Positions 20,127 through 23,844 of a stretch of 23,844 nt of DNA are shown piece after piece; position 1 is the stretch's first letter, and each line of letters begins with the position of its first letter. Under the pieces are notes generated by a model that was given only the letters and a program-made list of their open reading frames with translations, did no database searches and was not told where the DNA came from. Both the position numbers and the translations under genes were made by a program. Source of the DNA: Jimgerdemannia flammicorona (lineage: Eukaryota; Mucoromycota; Endogonomycetes; Endogonales; Endogonaceae); contig RBNI01001180.1 in assembly GCA_003990745.1 (NCBI GenBank), positions 1 to 23,844 on the forward strand, given 5' to 3'.

Positions 20127-20973
20127 ATGAACAGTACAACCAATATCTTTTCTTTGAATGTAAACAAGTTGCGGGGCGCTTATCGACAAAAAAACATTTT
20201 TACTTGGCTGAAGGGATTGGAGGCCGATCTCTTCCTCTTACAGGATATCAGGTGTGAGGATGACTTGGATAGACTGGAATGGATGAAGGAGTGGGGAGGC
20301 GAGGCGATTTGGAAGGGTAAAGTTGGGATTCTGGTGCGGAAAGGCAAAGGGGAGATAAGGGATGTGAGGAGCTGGGGAGAAAGATTGGTCTGGGGAGAGT
20401 GGATATGCGCAGGTTAAGAGCCAGTTACAGTGGGCTCCTGCTACTGTCCTGCGGTACGGAGTGAGCATGTGGATTGGATGAAGGGTTTACTAGAGAATGG
20501 GATTCTTGCAGAGGATGGGATCGACGTGCTTGGTGGGGACTTTAATATGGTCAGAGACATAGTGAGGGATAGAACTGATGGAGGACGAGGAGCTGATGGG
20601 CGGAGTGGGGGACTGGCAGTATGGGAGGAGGTGGAAAGTCTGAGTGCTCTGGTGGATGCCGGTAGAGAGTGTTGGGGGGATAGGAGGGTATACACGCATT
20701 GGGCTGGGGGCTTGGGGACGAGGATTGATTGGATTCTGACAGCCGACTGCTGGGGCTTGGATGTTTGGAAGTCACTGGAGGTGGAATGGTGCCCATGGTC
20801 GGATCACTGGGGACTTTTGGGCCAGGGGTGCTTTGGGGGAAGTGGGGATGGGCCTGGACATTGGCACCTCAATTCCTCCTTGTTAGATGACAAGACCCAG
20901 TGGGAGGAGTGGGCTAAGGACATTCAGCTACGAGTGGAGAATTGGCGGCAGGAAGGTGCCTCAATTGGGGTTC
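20127..20973 (+). pseudogene. LINE ORF2 pseudogene, endonuclease domain, copy A3 (cut by LTR)
   Basis: It reads MNSTTNIFSLNVNKL. One stop at 20415 (TAA) replaces the TGG seen in A2. The remaining endonuclease signature is complete: LFLLQDIRC (Asp in place of the usual Glu), GSCYCPAV, LGGDFNMV, TRIDWILTADCW and WCPWSDHWG. It then enters the linker (QLRVENWRQEGASIGVL) and is truncated at 20973 by the Gypsy LTR. Apart from the one nonsense codon the nuclease looks undamaged. Confidence 0.85.
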
Positions 20974-21113
20974 TGTAATAACTCTCACTTCTATCCCTCT
21001 CTTATCCTTTGGATAATTAGGGAAGTGGACTATTACTTAGGGACTTAGTACACAATGTGTACCAAGAAGCCTTCAGTTGAGGAAGCGCTCACTTTAAGTA
21101 GTTGTAGCGGCAG

Positions 21114-21200
21114 TGCCTTATCTTTCAAAGGTCTTTCTTGTGTGCCTTATCTTTCAAAGGTCTTTCTCTTGTGCCCTATTTCAAGGGTCTTGTTCTTTGC
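21114..21200 (-). repeat. Three 29-bp tandem repeats in the LTR
   Basis: Plus-strand units start TGCCTTATCTTTCAAAGG at 21114 and 21143 and a diverged TGCCCTATTTCAAGGG at 21172. The first two are nearly identical. They lie downstream of the LTR TATA box in the transcribed direction, that is, in the R/U5 part. Confidence 0.8.
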
Positions 21201-21416
21201 TGTGCACAGACTGAATTCGCCTTGGAATTCAGGTTCAATTGGTTTACTTAAGTCTTTGTGATTTGTATACCGGTCTCAGTTCTGGCAGAAGTTAGCTAGG
21301 CTTCAGGAGTTTAGTCAGAAACACTAGAGTCACTTAGATGTCATTACTAAGACTCAGGGGAATGTGTGTGTGTGGGGGGGACTTGATTCTTGTATCAAGA
21401 ACTGAACTAAAACTGC

Positions 21417-21449
21417 TTTATTTCAGATGGAAACTGGGGGGTATTTATA
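21417..21449 (-). promoter_or_regulatory. LTR core promoter (TATAAATA) and AATAAA signal
   Basis: On the minus strand TATAAATACCCCCC begins at 21449, and AATAAA lies at 21422-21417, about 20 bp downstream. The close spacing suggests transcription starts just past the AATAAA and that R is short. These are motif matches only. Confidence 0.6.
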
Positions 21450-21654
21450 CAAGTTGGTCTGCGATTTCTGACTAAGTATGAGTGACTAATTTGGTAACTA
21501 TCATGAGGTTTGTGATCGCGACCTTTGTCAGGTGGTTTTGGATAAAGAATATCTTTGTGATCAGGACCTCAATTACTAGGCAATGATCAGCAGCTGTAGC
21601 AACTGTTGCTGCGGCGCCGGTTGTCAGGGATAAGCTAAATATCGTTTTCCGCAT

Positions 21655-21760
21655 CGTTTTGCATCGTCCGTCATTCGTAATTCGTATGCCGTGCTCAATC
21701 GTATGATGACGTCATCACCGGGTCACGTGATCGTTCGTCGTTCGTCACGTCCTATCTGTT
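21655..21760 (-). promoter_or_regulatory. LTR U3 with CGT-rich repeats, CRE-like and E-box-like palindromes
   Basis: A 12-bp palindrome GATGACGTCATC (21705-21716) contains TGACGTCA, the bZIP/CREB-type site. TCACGTGA (21723-21730) is a perfect CACGTG-type E-box. Around them TCGT/CGTC words repeat many times. Position in U3, upstream of the TATA box in the minus direction, fits enhancer sites. Confidence 0.5.
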
Positions 21761-21776
21761 CGCTCGTTCTATTACA

Positions 21777-21789
21777 TCCTTCCCCCCTT
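21777..21789 (-). other. Polypurine tract
   Basis: On the minus strand AAGGGGGGAAGGA lies directly before the LTR TGTAAT, the position where plus-strand DNA synthesis is primed in LTR retroelements. It overlaps the last two bases of the stop codon of the extra ORF (21790-21788). Confidence 0.82.
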
Positions 21790-22618
21790 AGAAATCAACG
21801 TCCTCGTTGATTGAGAAATTGAGAACCAGGAGAGAGAAAGGTGGGGAATCCTTTTCAGAGATGTTACCATCTTCTTCAGGGGCAGGGGGGGTGGTGGTTG
21901 CAGATGGCTCGCTGTCCAGGATGGAGAAGTCAATGAGGTCTGCAAATGGTTCTTGCCTTGGGATAGGTGCTGGTGTAGGAGTTCTCCATCTGATGCGGTT
22001 GGGGCCATCCAAGTAGGGCTCTTGATCTTCATGCCTGGGAATATCCATTCAGATGGGTGGTCCTTCAAAGAGATCAGAGAGGCCTTGGAGCCATTGGTCA
22101 GGGTTGTCATTCAGGAGGGGGCTCCAGTAGGGTTCGCAGTCAGTAGACTTGAGGGCAATCCAGGAGTTGGCTTCTTGGGTGACCTTAGCTTCGAGTTCGT
22201 CGACCTCAGGGAAAGAGAGGTTCTGGAAGTCCTTCAGTTGTATGTAGTTGAGGTTGGGAATTGCGAAGGGTGCATGGCGCATGATTTGGTGGACCTTCTT
22301 GGTAAGTCTTTGCTCGTGCCTGTCTAGGTGAGTCCAGTCAGAGACTTGGTCCATTGGCAGGTCCTTTGCCCATTGGAGGAGTTGATGGCCGATCTCATAT
22401 TCATGCCATATTTCCAGGTGGCTGGTAGCAAGGTAGGCCCTCTCGATAACTTCACGGCGGTTGAGGACATAGTGTCCTAGGTCCTGGTGGGAGAGGTTAA
22501 GGGCCTCTGAGTGGTGGTTCCTTCCTTAGATGGCAACCTGGATGTGTCCAAAGAGGCAGTCAACCGGGCTTAGGAGGGGCTGGCTACGGCGGGCAGTTTG
22601 GCGGCGGGTGGCAGGCAT
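21788..22618 (-). pseudogene. Additional ORF between pol and 3' LTR, unknown function (two in-frame stops)
   Basis: From the ATG at 22618 (context AAGACAAGA-ATG) one frame of 276 codons runs to TAA at 21790, with stops at codon 31 (22528-22526, TAA) and at 22051-22049 (TGA) and no frameshift. The protein begins MPATRRQTARRSQPLL, basic and possibly nuclear-directing. A long helical, charged middle follows (LNLSHQDLGHYVLNRREVIE; RAYLATSHLEIWHEYEIGHQ), then an acidic, Pro-rich tail (TPTPAPIPRQ; PPAPEEDGN) ending NEDVDF. I see no signal peptide, membrane segment, zinc knuckle, protease or polymerase motif, so it does not look like env or gag. It is in the same sense as pol and has its own TATA box 66 bp upstream. 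Function unknown; a transduced host gene or accessory regulator are both possible. Confidence 0.62.
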
Positions 22619-22683
22619 TCTTGTCTTGTCTTTTCTTTGTGAGGAAAAGGGGGATGAGAGTTGTGGGGTATTCTTTCCTTGGG

Positions 22684-22784
22684 TATTTATACTTATTCAC
22701 CCATCTGATGTGACCTTCCTTTGGTCATGCTTTCCGGCAAAATACATGACCTATGCTGTAAGCGGAGCATGTGCTGGTCACATG
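22684..22784 (-). promoter_or_regulatory. Putative internal promoter of the extra ORF
   Basis: On the minus strand TATAAATA lies at 22691-22684, followed by a pyrimidine-rich leader and an ATG at 22618. About 77 bp upstream of the TATA box is an inverted repeat CATGTG-CTGGT-CACATG (22784-22768), resembling paired E-box half sites. The core (TATAAATACCC) is the same as in the LTR promoter. Together these look like a small autonomous promoter; no transcript evidence is available. Confidence 0.5.
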
Positions 22785-23264
22785 AGAAAAATCCAATTTC
22801 AAAGATCTCATCACTCGTGGTTGTGGTTACACAGGGTTAACAGGTCTTGGTCCACTTTTTTTTTGTCTGTTTGGCGCATTTGCGAGGACTGGCCATCCTT
22901 GTCTAGGGCGAGGGCTCCCATTGTCGCGGCTGGGGGTTCGAACCTCTCGGAAATAGACTTTTCTTGTAATCCGAGGCAATTCCTAGTAACAATATCTGTC
23001 ACGTGGATGGACTTAGACTGGTTTCGACGTTGTCGGCTTTCCTAAGTTTCACATGAAGCGTCCGTCATCATCCAGCAGAGATGACACAGATGGCGTGAAA
23101 TGGGGTTGTTCAAATGTGTTTTGCTGTACTATACTAGATTGTTCTTTTGCTCAGGTATCTTCTTGTTGGTTATCCATAGTGTTCCTTTCTTCGCAATGTT
23201 TGGTATTATATGTTTCCAGATAGAAATATGTGGTATCCTTCTTGCTTGCTGTATGCTCCGATAC
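22785..23264 (-). other. Spacer between pol and the extra-ORF promoter
   Basis: About 480 bp without a credible long ORF. It holds a perfect 10-bp palindrome GGTTCGAACC (22935-22944) that matches a Pol III B-box core, and a run of nine T bases ending at 22864. I find no acceptor stem or A-box spacing that would make a tRNA. Short minus-strand frames exist (up to about 63 codons at 22811-23002) but have no recognisable features. Confidence 0.5.
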
Positions 23265-23843
23265 TTAGAGCTGTAGTTCCTTCCTTTGCTGGGGGGTAAG
23301 CTTTTCCATATAGTCCTGAAGGGCTTCACGTGCATTCTTCAGGGCTTCTTCTTTTTCCCAGATGGCATCATGGGTGGGGTAACCCTTCCACTTGATCAGG
23401 AAGAAACGCTTGACTGTTTTAGGATATTTGCGGACCTTGTGGTCAAGTACTTCCTCAATTTCGAATTCCTCATAATCATTGATCCTAATTGGGGGTGGTG
23501 GTGGAACTGTATGCTCGGGGAATGAGTTTTCATAGTAGTCCACCAATTGGCTGATATGGAATACTGGGTGTACTCGGATATTGTGGGGAAGTTGCAACTT
23601 GTAGTTGACTTCGCTGATTTTTTCCATGATCTTATATGGTCCAATTCTTCTAGCACGGAGTTTCTTGGCTGGTTGTTGTGCCAGGGTGTCTGGGTGGAGG
23701 TGGTCTGTTCTAAGCAAGACCATGTCACCAATATTGTAGGAGGCTTCTCTTCGCTTCAAGTTCGCATACTTGGTCTGGTAGTCTTGTGCTTCTATGAGAG
23801 CATCTCTTGTCATTCGCGTAAGGTCAGAAATGGTCTCGGCCAG
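23265..23843 (-). CDS. Ty3/Gypsy polyprotein C-terminus: integrase GPY/F module and chromodomain (partial)
   Basis: The frame is open from the window edge (LAETISDLTR before the first Met at 23813) to TAA at 23265, with no stops. It reads ASYNIGDMVLLRTDHL, then LRARRIGPYKIMEK, the GPY/F module that ends Ty3/Gypsy integrases, then HPVFHISQLVDYY and a Pro-rich linker. A chromodomain follows: FEIEEVLDH at about 23465 and IKWKGYPTHDAIWE up to about 23310. The three aromatic-cage positions of HP1-type chromodomains appear as Phe (Tyr position), Trp and Tyr, so histone-tail binding looks possible. Known chromoviruses use this domain to direct integration to methylated-histone chromatin. The catalytic DDE core and RT are outside the window. 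It is the only apparently undamaged coding segment here. Confidence 0.93.
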   Translation of the reverse strand: MAETISDLTRMTRDALIEAQDYQTKYANLKRREASYNIGDMVLLRTDHLHPDTLAQQPAKKLRARRIGPYKIMEKISEVNYKLQLPHNIRVHPVFHISQLVDYYENSFPEHTVPPPPPIRINDYEEFEIEEVLDHKVRKYPKTVKRFFLIKWKGYPTHDAIWEKEEALKNAREALQDYMEKLTPQQRKELQL

Positions 23844-23844
23844 A

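Larger units (their letters stand above)
18002..20973 (+). mobile_element. LINE copy A3 (family A), 5' half, interrupted by a Ty3/Gypsy element
   Basis: It contains the 5' leader, all of ORF1 and the endonuclease part of ORF2, matching A2 2271-5179 plus 10911-10998. The match ends at ...ATTGGGGTTC, and TGTAATA of the LTR begins at 20974. The 3' half should lie beyond the Gypsy element, outside the window. It is the least damaged family A copy. Confidence 0.86.
20974..21776 (-). repeat. 3' LTR of a Ty3/Gypsy chromovirus (803 bp)
   Basis: On the plus strand the segment begins TGTAATA and ends TATTACA, a perfect 7-bp inverted terminal repeat with TG...CA ends. The left neighbour is interrupted LINE A3; the right neighbour is a polypurine tract on the minus strand. 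That order makes it the downstream LTR of an element read right to left. Inside are a CRE-like and an E-box-like palindrome, a TATAAATA box and AATAAA, and three 29-bp tandem repeats. The 5' LTR is not in the window, so the expected short target duplication (left side GGTTC) cannot be checked. Confidence 0.87.
20974..23844 (-). mobile_element. Ty3/Gypsy-type chromovirus, 3' portion
   Basis: Read on the minus strand: end of pol with integrase GPY/F module and chromodomain, 650-bp spacer, an extra ORF, polypurine tract, LTR. gag, protease, RT and the integrase core should lie to the right of the window. It is inserted in LINE A3 and is thus the youngest insertion visible at the right end. Confidence 0.88.

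Noticed and set aside
21055..21261. Plus-strand 68-codon frame in the LTR
   Set aside because: It spans the LTR tandem repeats on the strand opposite to the element and shows no protein features.
21788..22618. Reading the extra ORF as gag or env
   Set aside because: It lies after pol, not before it, so position excludes gag; there is no CCHC knuckle, and no signal peptide or transmembrane segment for env.
22880..22960. tRNA gene around the GGTTCGAACC box
   Set aside because: The box is palindromic and a weak T-stem can be drawn, but no acceptor stem, anticodon arm or A-box spacing fits on either strand.
1..23844. CRISPR arrays, rRNA or host genes
   Set aside because: No regularly spaced direct repeats, rRNA-like segments or non-transposon coding regions were seen.

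Overview
The window is a gene-poor eukaryotic repeat island made almost entirely of retrotransposons; I see no convincing host gene. The right end is a Ty3/Gypsy chromovirus (integrase GPY/F module plus chromodomain). The rest is autonomous LINEs with two ORFs, target-primed structure and poly(A) tails. Together these suggest a fungal genome, possibly an Agaricomycete; that placement is inference and not proven by the sequence.

Left to centre (1-20973, all + strand): at least five LINE copies of two related families, here called A and B. Both have an ORF1 with an RRM-like segment and no visible CCHC knuckle, then an ORF2 with AP endonuclease, reverse transcriptase and a C-terminal Cys/His motif; no RNase H is seen. 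A1 (17-2254) is an old, 5'-truncated family A copy. A2 is a full-length family A element (about 5.9 kb) split in two (2255-5179 and 10922-13885). Its split is caused by B2 (about 5180-10909), a full-length family B element flanked by a 14-bp target-site duplication. B3 (13886-17068) is a 5'-truncated B copy starting directly at the A2 poly(A) tail. B4 (17069-18001) is the 5' end of another B copy starting directly at the B3 tail, and A3 (18002-20973), the 5' half of a family A element, has landed in its ORF1.

Right (20974-23844, - strand): the 3' end of a Ty3/Gypsy element inserted in A3 ORF2. Read on the minus strand it contains the pol C-terminus (GPY/F and chromodomain), a spacer, a TATA-like promoter, an additional 276-codon ORF of unknown function, a polypurine tract and an 803-bp 3' LTR with TGTAATA/TATTACA ends. 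The extra ORF with its apparent own promoter, lying between integrase and the 3' LTR, is the least expected thing here.

Decay pattern: the LINE ORFs carry many in-frame stop codons but very few frameshifts (for example 17 stops and no frameshift over 3 kb in B3). Where two copies can be compared, many stops are CAG to TAG or TGG to TAG/TGA/TAA. That resembles a transition-driven process such as repeat-induced point mutation or cytosine-methylation decay. The copies are therefore annotated as pseudogenes. Relative order of events: A1 before A2, A2 before B2 and B3, B4 before A3, A3 before the Gypsy element.
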